A stretch of 5,530 nucleotides of DNA from Gallicola sp. (GTDB lineage Bacteria; Bacillota; Clostridia; Tissierellales; Peptoniphilaceae), in contig JAAZME010000346.1 in the NCBI GenBank assembly GCA_012798975.1, positions 1-5,530 on the forward strand. Direction: 5' to 3'. This document shows, piece by piece, positions 1 through 4,351 of this stretch. The stretch's first letter is position 1; every line of letters begins with the position of its first letter. The translations under genes were made by a program, and so were the position numbers. The notes under the pieces are model-generated. The model was not told the DNA's origin. It did no database searches and saw only the letters and a list, made by a program, of their open reading frames with translations.

Positions 1-31
1 GATCCTGTACAATTGCCACTACTAATTTCAT
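1..31 (-). CDS. darA: Start of cyclic-di-AMP receptor DarA (YaaQ/PstA family), partial
   Basis: Only the first ten codons are inside the window, reading MKLVVAIVQD; the gene runs off the left edge. This matches the conserved N-terminus of the PII-like DarA/YaaQ family (Bacillus subtilis YaaQ begins MKLIVAVVQDQD, from memory), a small cytoplasmic trimeric protein that binds cyclic-di-AMP. The start is well supported: AGGGGG lies 6 nt upstream of the ATG, inside the end of tmk, and the ATG overlaps the tmk TGA as ATGA, the arrangement of translationally coupled genes. The tmk-yaaQ order is common in Bacillota, which strengthens the call. Ligand binding cannot be judged because the binding residues lie outside the window. 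Confidence 0.75.
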   Translation of the reverse strand, partial: MKLVVAIVQD

Positions 32-654
32 TCTATTCCCCCTAACTGAAGATTAAGAATCTTCATCACTCGTTCGTAAACTTCCTCTATACTGCCCGAA
101 GCATCTATCCGTATAAAAGTGCTGTCGTTTCTATATTGCTGTAGAATTGATTGATATCCTTGAAAAACCTTTTGATGAAAACTATCCATTTCTTGTTCTA
201 AACGATCCGGTTTAAAATTCTCTCTTTTTCTTTTTATCGATAAGACGGGATCGATATCGAAAAATAAAACAAGATCCGGTTTTACCTCTTGGATCGCAAA
301 ATCATTGATCCCCCAAATAGCATCCGCACCTAATCCTCTTCCATAACCTTGATAGGCAATGCTTGAAAGAATAAACCGATCGGATAAAACAAGTCTCTTC
401 TCTTTGAGTGCGGGACGGATCCATTGATCGACATGCTGCGCTCTTGCTGCAGCATAAAGAAGGGCTTCTGTTCTAAATGACAGCTCGCCATTTTCCGGAT
501 CCAATAAAAGATTTCGGATCTTTTCCGAGATCTCCGGCCCTCCAGGTTCCCGTGTTTTTAAAAAGTCGATCTTTCTTTTTTTTAAATTCTCGCATACCTT
601 ATTTAATATTGTACTTTTTCCGGATCCATCCGGTCCTTCAAATGTTATAAACAT
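28..654 (-). CDS. tmk: Thymidylate kinase (dTMP kinase)
   Basis: Cytoplasmic dTMP kinase, which phosphorylates dTMP to dTDP with ATP, the step shared by the de novo and salvage routes to dTTP. At 208 residues it has the family's usual length. Visible motifs: the P-loop GPDGSGKST (residues 7-15), the TREPGG substrate-loop motif (34-39), the DRF motif (92-94, usually DRY/DRF), YQG (101-103) and an Arg/Lys-rich LID segment (about 141-151). The P-loop carries no arginine, so the catalytic arginine should come from the LID, as in E. coli-type enzymes; this is inferred from the family. The start follows GGTGAT three bases upstream, which pairs with the distal part of the anti-Shine-Dalgarno and gives normal aligned spacing. 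The gene has its own candidate promoter behind the rplY terminator, and its stop overlaps the darA start. Confidence 0.97.
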   Translation of the reverse strand: MFITFEGPDGSGKSTILNKVCENLKKRKIDFLKTREPGGPEISEKIRNLLLDPENGELSFRTEALLYAAARAQHVDQWIRPALKEKRLVLSDRFILSSIAYQGYGRGLGADAIWGINDFAIQEVKPDLVLFFDIDPVLSIKRKRENFKPDRLEQEMDSFHQKVFQGYQSILQQYRNDSTFIRIDASGSIEEVYERVMKILNLQLGGIE

Positions 655-684
655 CCTATCACCACTTTTTATATCGTTAACTAT

Positions 685-712
685 ATTCTACCTTAAAAAC
701 AACTTTTAACAA
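685..712 (-). promoter_or_regulatory. Candidate sigma-A promoter for tmk
   Basis: On the minus strand TTGTTA (712-707) and TAGAAT (690-685) are separated by 16 bp. The pair falls just after the rplY terminator and about 30 bp before the tmk ATG, which is where a promoter is needed. Both boxes differ from consensus and the area is AT-rich, so a chance match is possible. Confidence 0.45.
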
Positions 713-715
713 AAC

Positions 716-745
716 AAAAAAAGCGAGGTTGCCCCCGCGCTTTTT
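716..745 (-). terminator. Rho-independent terminator after rplY
   Basis: Read on the minus strand, AAAAAGCG (745-738) pairs with CGCTTTTT (725-718) as a perfect 8-bp outer stem. A short inner GG/CC helix encloses a small loop, and the T-run continues to 716. It starts 6 nt after the rplY stop. Because the arms are A-rich and T-rich it could also work on the plus strand, but no plus-strand gene points at it. Confidence 0.9.
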
Positions 746-751
746 AAGAAA

Positions 752-1408
752 TTATTCAGCATCTTCTTCATCTGTTTCTTTTGTTTCGTCAACAGTTGGA
801 ACATCTGCTGCATCTGCTGCAACTTCTTCATCTGTTTCTTCAATAACTTCTTCTCTTGGTTCAGATAAAGCAGCTATTAATTCTTCAGCTGGTGTTAAGA
901 TTTCAATATTTTCGTCGTTGAAAATATCAAGATCTGATACGAAGATATTATCTCCGATTTGCATTTCTTCAACACTTACTACTGCTTCGTTTGGAATATT
1001 AGCAGGAGTACATTCTACTTCAATTTCGTTTAGTGTCTGCATTAATACAGATGGCTGAACACGAATTTCGTCTCTTCCTTCCAATACGATAGGTACATTA
1101 ACACGAAGTTTTTGACCTTTTTTAAGATGTAAGAAATCAACGTGAACAAATTGGTTTTTGAAAGGATGCTTTTGTACATCTTTAAAAAGTACTTGATATC
1201 TTTCTCCGTCAATCATTAAGAAAACAATATTACTTGTTCCTGCTTCACGATATACTTTCGCTAAATCTCTTTCTTCTACTTGAACCGGAATCGGTTCGTC
1301 TCCCTTTGAATATACGATACCTGGGATTATTTTTTCTGCTCTAAGCTTATTAACTTTATTTTTACCTACGCTCTCTCTTTTCGCGCAGTTTAGAGTAAAG
1401 TCTGCCAT
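752..1408 (-). CDS. rplY: Ribosomal protein L25, two-domain Ctc/TL5 form (bL25)
   Basis: 5S rRNA-binding protein of the large ribosomal subunit; the long form is known in Bacillota as the general stress protein Ctc. Of 218 residues, about 1-95 form the L25 beta-barrel domain, with the family motif QKHPFKNQFVHVDFL (79-93). About 100-185 form the TL5 C-terminal domain, including LNEIEVECTPANIPN (126-140). Residues 186-218 are a highly acidic tail with ETDEE present twice. Length and order suit the long form rather than the roughly 95-residue E. coli form. The ATG follows AAGGAGG at good spacing. A near-consensus promoter lies upstream and a clear terminator lies directly after the stop, so the gene looks monocistronic. 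Whether it is stress-induced here is not visible: the promoter looks like sigma-A, not sigma-B. Confidence 0.95.
   Translation of the reverse strand: MADFTLNCAKRESVGKNKVNKLRAEKIIPGIVYSKGDEPIPVQVEERDLAKVYREAGTSNIVFLMIDGERYQVLFKDVQKHPFKNQFVHVDFLHLKKGQKLRVNVPIVLEGRDEIRVQPSVLMQTLNEIEVECTPANIPNEAVVSVEEMQIGDNIFVSDLDIFNDENIEILTPAEELIAALSEPREEVIEETDEEVAADAADVPTVDETKETDEEDAE
763..840 (-). repeat. 18-nt exact direct repeat in the acidic tail of rplY
   Basis: The plus-strand string CTTCTTCATCTGTTTCTT occurs at 763-780 and again at 823-840, exactly 60 bp apart and in the same frame, encoding the two ETDEE blocks of the L25 tail. Slippage or recombination between the copies would remove exactly 20 codons and keep the frame. 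Confidence 0.85.
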
Positions 1409-1453
1409 GGTTAGCGCCTCCTTATATCAAAATTAAAAGATTCATACTTACGT

Positions 1454-1482
1454 ATTATATCAAGGACCCTTGAATTTAGCAA
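1454..1482 (-). promoter_or_regulatory. Sigma-A promoter of rplY
   Basis: TTGCTA (1482-1477) and TATAAT (1459-1454) are spaced by exactly 17 bp on the minus strand. The -10 is perfect and the -35 matches four of six bases. Predicted transcription starts near 1447-1448, giving a leader of about 40 nt that ends in the rplY Shine-Dalgarno. This is the best promoter in the window. Confidence 0.85.
1460..1473. promoter_or_regulatory. Candidate operator: dyad inside the rplY promoter spacer
   Basis: On the minus strand TCAAGG and CCTTGA are perfect 6-bp inverted arms around a 2-bp centre (GT). They fill 14 of the 17 bp between the -35 and -10 boxes, so a protein bound there would compete with RNA polymerase. 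The dyad itself is seen; its role as an operator is inference. Confidence 0.4.
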
Positions 1483-1546
1483 GGTTTATGGCAAATTTTA
1501 TTGATCCTTTAGCCGCTGTTCCGACCCAAAGAAACATTTACATCCT

Positions 1547-1807
1547 TTATACTATCTGAAGCAAAATCAGAAAGAGAACACCGGGTATACCAAATATCCC
1601 TGCTATCAGCGCATTGATAAAGGTAATAGCTATACTTACTCCGAACAAACCGCCGATTACATTAAAAACAAGAAGCGTAATGGCTCCTGCAAGAGCATTA
1701 AACACAAGTCTCACTAAAATTTTAAAGGATAAACTGAATATTTTCCCAAGACCCATAAGAATAAATATTCCTAGTATAGTTCCACCTACTAATAGAATAA
1801 TGTCCAT
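1547..1807 (-). CDS. bofA: BofA-family membrane protein (pro-sigma-K processing inhibitor family)
   Basis: An 86-residue, strongly hydrophobic protein that matches the BofA family in length and in its C-terminal signature: FNVIGGLFGVSI (48-59) and INALIAGIFGIPG (64-76). Likely membrane segments are residues 3-21, about 33-53 and about 60-85. In Bacillus, BofA sits in the outer forespore membrane with SpoIVFA and holds the SpoIVFB protease inactive until the checkpoint signal that activates sigma-K. The family also occurs in species where that pathway is incomplete, so the role here is inferred. AAAGGAG lies 5 nt before the ATG. It is not beside recR, its common neighbour, but between the trx unit and rplY. 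No clear terminator follows it, so transcripts may run on toward rplY. A five-codon frame precedes it by 16 nt. Confidence 0.85.
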   Translation of the reverse strand: MDIILLVGGTILGIFILMGLGKIFSLSFKILVRLVFNALAGAITLLVFNVIGGLFGVSIAITFINALIAGIFGIPGVLFLILLQIV

Positions 1808-1823
1808 AATATCTCCTTTCTCT

Positions 1824-1841
1824 TTACTGATAGTTTAGCAT
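1824..1841 (-). CDS. Five-codon leader ORF (MLNYQ) upstream of bofA
   Basis: ATG CTA AAC TAT CAG TAA lies in the leader of the BofA-family gene, ending 16 nt before that start codon. Its Shine-Dalgarno, AAGGAGG with 5 nt to the ATG, is stronger than most in the window, so ribosomes should load here if the site is in the transcript. A peptide this short is unlikely to work as a protein. It could couple or tune translation of bofA, or be the relic of a lost start. No run of regulatory codons or attenuator hairpin is evident. If transcription starts inside the Shine-Dalgarno, the frame would not be translated. Confidence 0.35.
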   Translation of the reverse strand: MLNYQ

Positions 1842-1944
1842 ATCCGCCTCCTTAGATATCCTCTAAAAATATACAATATTTCATCGATTAGCTGCTAAAT
1901 GAGCTTTAAAGAAAGAGTGGAGAGTGAGAAATTAAAGTTATGGT

Positions 1945-1965
1945 GGAAACATGGAACGTGTTTCC
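1945..1965. repeat. Inverted repeat GGAAACA-N7-TGTTTCC
   Basis: Perfect 7-bp arms around a 7-nt centre. In a plus-strand transcript the stem could extend by a U-G and a G-C pair to close on a GAA loop; on the minus strand a mismatch interrupts it. It shares half-site and spacing with the dyad at 2032-2052. Confidence 0.7.
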
Positions 1966-2031
1966 TCATATGAGAGAAAGCCGTTTTTATAAATCGTATA
2001 TTATAATAGGTATCGAGGATTTTCGGAGGAA

Positions 2032-2052
2032 AGAAACAAGCTTTTTGTTTCT
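2032..2052. repeat. Inverted repeat AGAAACA-N7-TGTTTCT
   Basis: Perfect arms AGAAACAA and TTGTTTCT around 5 nt, equivalent to AGAAACA-N7-TGTTTCT. Its core GAAACA-N7-TGTTTC is identical in bases and spacing to the dyad 87 bp away. On the minus strand it is followed by only three T before CC, so it is at best a weak terminator; a protein-binding site is the other reading. Confidence 0.7.
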
Positions 2053-2100
2053 ACAATAATTTCTCTTTTCTATCTTCTCTTTTTCTAAACTTTTCTATAA

Positions 2101-2129
2101 AGAAAAAAGAGAGATGAAATCATCTCTCT
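2101..2129 (-). terminator. Rho-independent terminator after trxA
   Basis: On the minus strand AGAGAGATG (2129-2121) pairs perfectly with CATCTCTCT (2116-2108) around the loop ATTT, followed by a six-T run and CTTT. It begins 5 nt after the trxA stop. It closes the unit that starts with the glycosyltransferase genes. Confidence 0.93.
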
Positions 2130-2134
2130 GCATC

Positions 2135-2449
2135 TTATTTTACTAATTCTAATACTTTGTCTTTTTGTAAAGCTCCTACTGAGGTTTTTACAACTTCTCC
2201 GTTTTCAAATACAAGTAATGTAGGAATACTCATTACTTGATATTTCATCGCTAAGCTTTGATTTTCGTCTACATTTACTTTGCAGACTTTAAGACCTTCA
2301 TGATTTTCAGAAGCTATTTCGTCAATAATTGGCGATAACATTTTGCAAGGTCCGCACCATGATGCCCAAAAATCAACCAATACTTTACTTTCTTTGGCGT
2401 TTAATACTTCTTCTTCGAAATTATCATTTGTAATTACAATTGCTCCCAT
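2135..2449 (-). CDS. trxA: Thioredoxin, canonical WCGPC
   Basis: Cytoplasmic thiol-disulfide oxidoreductase, reduced by thioredoxin reductase and serving ribonucleotide reductase, peroxiredoxins and other clients. The 104-residue length is standard. Hallmarks: D26 and W28 in VDFWA, the active site W31-C32-G33-P34-C35-K36, VNVDEN (58-63) and the cis-proline P76 in SIPT. It has one extra cysteine, C56. The Shine-Dalgarno AGGAGG sits 5 nt before the ATG and overlaps the TAG stop of the preceding thioredoxin-like gene (TAGGAGG), with 9 nt between stop and start, so translation is probably coupled. No reductase gene is in the window. It is the last gene before the terminator. Confidence 0.97.
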   Translation of the reverse strand: MGAIVITNDNFEEEVLNAKESKVLVDFWASWCGPCKMLSPIIDEIASENHEGLKVCKVNVDENQSLAMKYQVMSIPTLLVFENGEVVKTSVGALQKDKVLELVK

Positions 2450-2458
2450 AACAGCCTC

Positions 2459-2776
2459 CTATAATTCTTCAATCATTTTGATTAAATCTTCTTTTCTTTT
2501 TGCCCCTACTGCATATTTCTTTTCTTCTCCGTTTAGAAAAACAAGAAACGTGGGCTTGGATAAGACGGAATACTTCTTCGCTACTTCTCTATTCTCGTCG
2601 ATATTGCATTTGCAGACTTTAATGTCTTCTCTCTCTTCAGCTATTTGATCTATAATCGGATCCATAACTTTGCAGGGACCGCAATGGTTCCCCCAAAAAT
2701 CTACCAATATTTTAGTATCGGCGAGATTTATCACTTCTTCATCGAAATTATTAGCATCTACTATCGTCGGTTTCAC
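2459..2776 (-). CDS. Divergent thioredoxin-like protein with HCGPC active site
   Basis: A 105-residue thioredoxin-fold protein, clearly a paralogue of the trxA product encoded next to it; shared features include the FDEEV/FEEEV start, LVDFW, CGPCK, the PIID helix, NIDEN/NVDEN and the GE-containing C-terminal strand. Both active-site cysteines (C32, C35), D26 and the cis-proline P75 are kept, so redox activity is likely. The tryptophan before CGPC is histidine (H31), the residue before the cis-proline is lysine (SKPT), and a CKC pair (C55, C57) is present. These changes lie at or near the substrate-binding face, so a narrower client range or different potential is inferred. There is no signal peptide, so it should be cytoplasmic. 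Translation starts at GTG. It lies 33 nt after the carboxypeptidase gene and 9 nt before trxA. Confidence 0.9.
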   Translation of the reverse strand: MKPTIVDANNFDEEVINLADTKILVDFWGNHCGPCKVMDPIIDQIAEEREDIKVCKCNIDENREVAKKYSVLSKPTFLVFLNGEEKKYAVGAKRKEDLIKMIEEL

Positions 2777-2788
2777 ATATGCCTCCTT
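2774..2788 (-). promoter_or_regulatory. Ribosome binding site that fixes a GTG start, with an overlapping ATG-TGA
   Basis: Minus strand AAGGAGG (2788-2782), then CATAT, then GTG (2776-2774): ideal 5-nt spacing for the GTG. An ATG two bases earlier (2778-2776) is followed directly by TGA, making a start-stop codon pair overlapping the true start in another frame. Confidence 0.75.
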
Positions 2789-2809
2789 ATACCAGACTCA
2801 ATCTTCGGT

Positions 2810-4351
2810 CTATTGTGTCTCTTGGGAATTTCCAGGACTATTCTGTTCCGGTGTTGAGTTTTGCTGTGAATTGTTCTGTGTATTTTGTATATTCTGCGTA
2901 TTCTGAGTGTTTTGTGTATTTTGTGTATTCTGCGTATTTTGCGATGGAGTGTTTTGAGTTTCACTATCGGAATTCTGTCCTTGATTATTTGTACCCGAAT
3001 TTCCTGTATTATCCCCACCTGTATTTTGATTATTGTTTGTGGATTCTGAACTTGGCTGTTCTGCCGGTTCGCTGCCGCTCTCTTCCGGCTCAGCAGCAGG
3101 TTTTATTTCAGGTCTGTCTACATTATTCTCTATAGTAGTTGGAGTCGTGCTGCCGTTTAAATATTCTTCAAGGGTAAGTTTGCCTTCAAATATTCTTTGT
3201 GCAATCTCTACTCCTACATAGCGGTAATGCCAAGGTTCTGCCCGCCGATTTGTTTGGGATTCTTTTCCGGCTGGGAAGCGCTCGATAAAACCGTATTTAT
3301 AGGCATTGTTTTTCAGCCAAGAAGCTTCTTTTGAATCAGCGAAGGCTTCTGTGTATTTCGCCTCATAATCCTCGCCCATAATATCGTAAGCAAGCCCTGT
3401 TTGATGTTCGCTGGTACCTAGATCCAATTGTCTGCTGTCTGCTTTATACTCTCCATAATCATTTACTTTACCGGAGTTCGCCTTTTCCTGCTGGGCATAA
3501 TTCCTATAATCGCTGGCAGATTTTAATACAATATTATCAGCTTTCGCATTTTCTACCATTATCCCAAAGGCCTTTTGAGCATCCACATCAAGCCCTGGAT
3601 CATAATCCTTTGGAAGACTATAGGTATCATTCACTAAAAGTACTCCGTTGATCACTTTAAGCTGATTTGGATCTTCTATAGACTTTAATCCTGCAGTTTT
3701 AACATAACCTTCTTGATCAAGATATTTTATTTTTGTAAATTCCCCATTTTGACCAAAGTTTTTCACATATACATTTTGAGGAATTTCTGCAAATTTATTC
3801 TCTTCATTGGCTTCTTTATAAATCGGCAGCTCTTCTCCCGTTTTGTTGAAACCGAGAAGCTGGGTAGAATCTGTGCTGCCTGTCTGCGGAGTCTCTTCCT
3901 GCAGCTTTATCTGCGTATTCTGATTTGCTGCCTGTTGGTTGGCTTGAGCTCTGCCGGCTAATGTATTTTTTATCAGCACTGCCAGCAGCACGACAAGGAG
4001 AATCGATACCACAATGATAAAGATTCCATTGTTTCTTCTTTTTTTCTTTCTTACCTCTTCCGCTCTGCGCTTCTTTTTGACCTGCTCTAATCGTCTTCTT
4101 TCAAACTCGATTTCTTGCGGGTTAAGCTTTACCGTATGGCCTAACTCCCTTTGTGCATTCATAATCCTTCTTTTTTCTTCCCGAAGGGTCTGGCGCCGTT
4201 TCCTGTTTTGATTCGCCAGCTGTTCTTGTTTCTGAATAGATGCAGTTCTCTTTCCCGAAGGCCTTTTTTTGTTCAGTCCTTCAACACCTTCATTCAAAAA
4301 GCTGTATTTTTTATTAATATCGCTATAGCTGTTGTTCTTTTTATTTCCCAT
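2810..4351 (-). CDS. Membrane-anchored VanY-type D,D-carboxypeptidase with SH3-like domain
   Basis: Peptidase M15B/VanY-family zinc enzyme expected to trim the terminal D-Ala of peptidoglycan stem peptides outside the cell. Layout of the 513 residues: a very basic, coiled-coil-prone N-terminal region with no signal sequence (1-107); one membrane helix (about 108-128); a linker; an SH3-like domain (about 172-222, LPIYKE to YVKTAGL); the catalytic domain (about 235-395); and a low-complexity tail rich in P, E, S, Q, N and T (about 400-513). Catalytic motifs are intact: SDYRNY (280-285), SEHQTGLAYD with H316 and D323 as zinc ligands, and EPWHYRYVG with E372 and H375. The basic N-terminus implies a type II topology, about 107 residues inside and the enzyme outside. 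There is no LPxTG motif and no cysteine. The start overlaps the glycosyltransferase end by 11 nt, with GAGGTG as ribosome binding site. With no van regulators nearby, cell-wall maturation is likelier than vancomycin resistance. Confidence 0.92.
   Translation of the reverse strand: MGNKKNNSYSDINKKYSFLNEGVEGLNKKRPSGKRTASIQKQEQLANQNRKRRQTLREEKRRIMNAQRELGHTVKLNPQEIEFERRRLEQVKKKRRAEEVRKKKRRNNGIFIIVVSILLVVLLAVLIKNTLAGRAQANQQAANQNTQIKLQEETPQTGSTDSTQLLGFNKTGEELPIYKEANEENKFAEIPQNVYVKNFGQNGEFTKIKYLDQEGYVKTAGLKSIEDPNQLKVINGVLLVNDTYSLPKDYDPGLDVDAQKAFGIMVENAKADNIVLKSASDYRNYAQQEKANSGKVNDYGEYKADSRQLDLGTSEHQTGLAYDIMGEDYEAKYTEAFADSKEASWLKNNAYKYGFIERFPAGKESQTNRRAEPWHYRYVGVEIAQRIFEGKLTLEEYLNGSTTPTTIENNVDRPEIKPAAEPEESGSEPAEQPSSESTNNNQNTGGDNTGNSGTNNQGQNSDSETQNTPSQNTQNTQNTQNTQNTQNIQNTQNNSQQNSTPEQNSPGNSQETQ
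2870..2941 (-). repeat. 9-bp tandem repeat encoding (Q-N-T)n in the carboxypeptidase tail
   Basis: Eight 9-bp units encode residues 471-494: QNT five times, then QNI, QNT and QNN. Units differ mainly at third codon positions, so the array is somewhat aged but still repetitive. Gain or loss of a unit keeps the frame, so tail length can vary between strains without breaking the enzyme. Confidence 0.9.

Larger units (their letters stand above)
1842..2100. other. Intergenic region between the trxA terminator and the bofA leader
   Basis: No credible gene is seen on either strand; the longest minus-strand frame starting here (ATG in CATATGAGG, about 24 codons) lacks a ribosome binding site. The region holds two dyads of common form (1945-1965 and 2032-2052), a 10-bp palindrome CTCATATGAG (1965-1974) abutting the first, and a TATAAT box readable on both strands (minus 2005-2000, plus 2002-2007) between the dyads. 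Neither TATAAT has a good -35 at normal spacing. Because trxA ends in a strong terminator, a promoter for bofA is expected here, possibly activator-dependent or read by a sporulation sigma factor. From about 2053 to 2100 the minus strand is almost all purine. Confidence 0.6.

Noticed and set aside
729..1058. Plus-strand open frame, 109 codons, very serine-rich
   Set aside because: It lies wholly antisense to the L25 gene; the serine richness mirrors the GAA/GAT-rich acidic tail. No ribosome binding site and no recognisable domain.
1422..1445. Seven-codon frame (MNLLILI) in the rplY leader ending at its Shine-Dalgarno
   Set aside because: It would begin about 2-3 nt from the predicted transcript start with no Shine-Dalgarno; in AT-rich DNA such a frame is expected by chance. 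Unlike the bofA leader frame it has no initiation signal.
1498..1546. Possible terminator after bofA (CTTTGG pairing with GCTAAAG)
   Set aside because: Only six pairs including a G-T, a large loop and no T-run. It would not terminate by itself.
1614..1838. Plus-strand 74-codon frame opposite bofA
   Set aside because: Antisense to a well-supported BofA-family gene and lacking a ribosome binding site.
1849..1882. Sigma-E-like promoter (AAATATT, 14 nt, GATATCTA) before bofA
   Set aside because: The -35-like part is good, but the -10-like part matches only about half of the sigma-E consensus. Too weak to annotate, though attractive because bofA is a sigma-E gene in Bacillus.
2000..2028. Sigma-A promoter for bofA with TATAAT at 2005-2000
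   Set aside because: At 17-bp spacing the -35 would be CTCCGA, a poor match, and there is no extended -10. It is kept only as a note in the intergenic entry.
2773..3018. Minus-strand frame rich in I, R, H and K within the end of the carboxypeptidase gene
   Set aside because: It is the 9-bp repeat read in another frame, giving a periodic but meaningless product; the true frame carries intact VanY motifs.
2779..3135. Plus-strand 118-codon frame rich in Y, F, V and C
   Set aside because: Antisense image of the Q/N/T-rich repeat and tail; no start signals or homology I recognise.
2810..4351. Vancomycin-resistance determinant
   Set aside because: The catalytic domain is VanY-type, but there is no vanRS, vanHAX, vanZ or mobile element in the window, and such enzymes are common housekeeping wall hydrolases in Bacillota.
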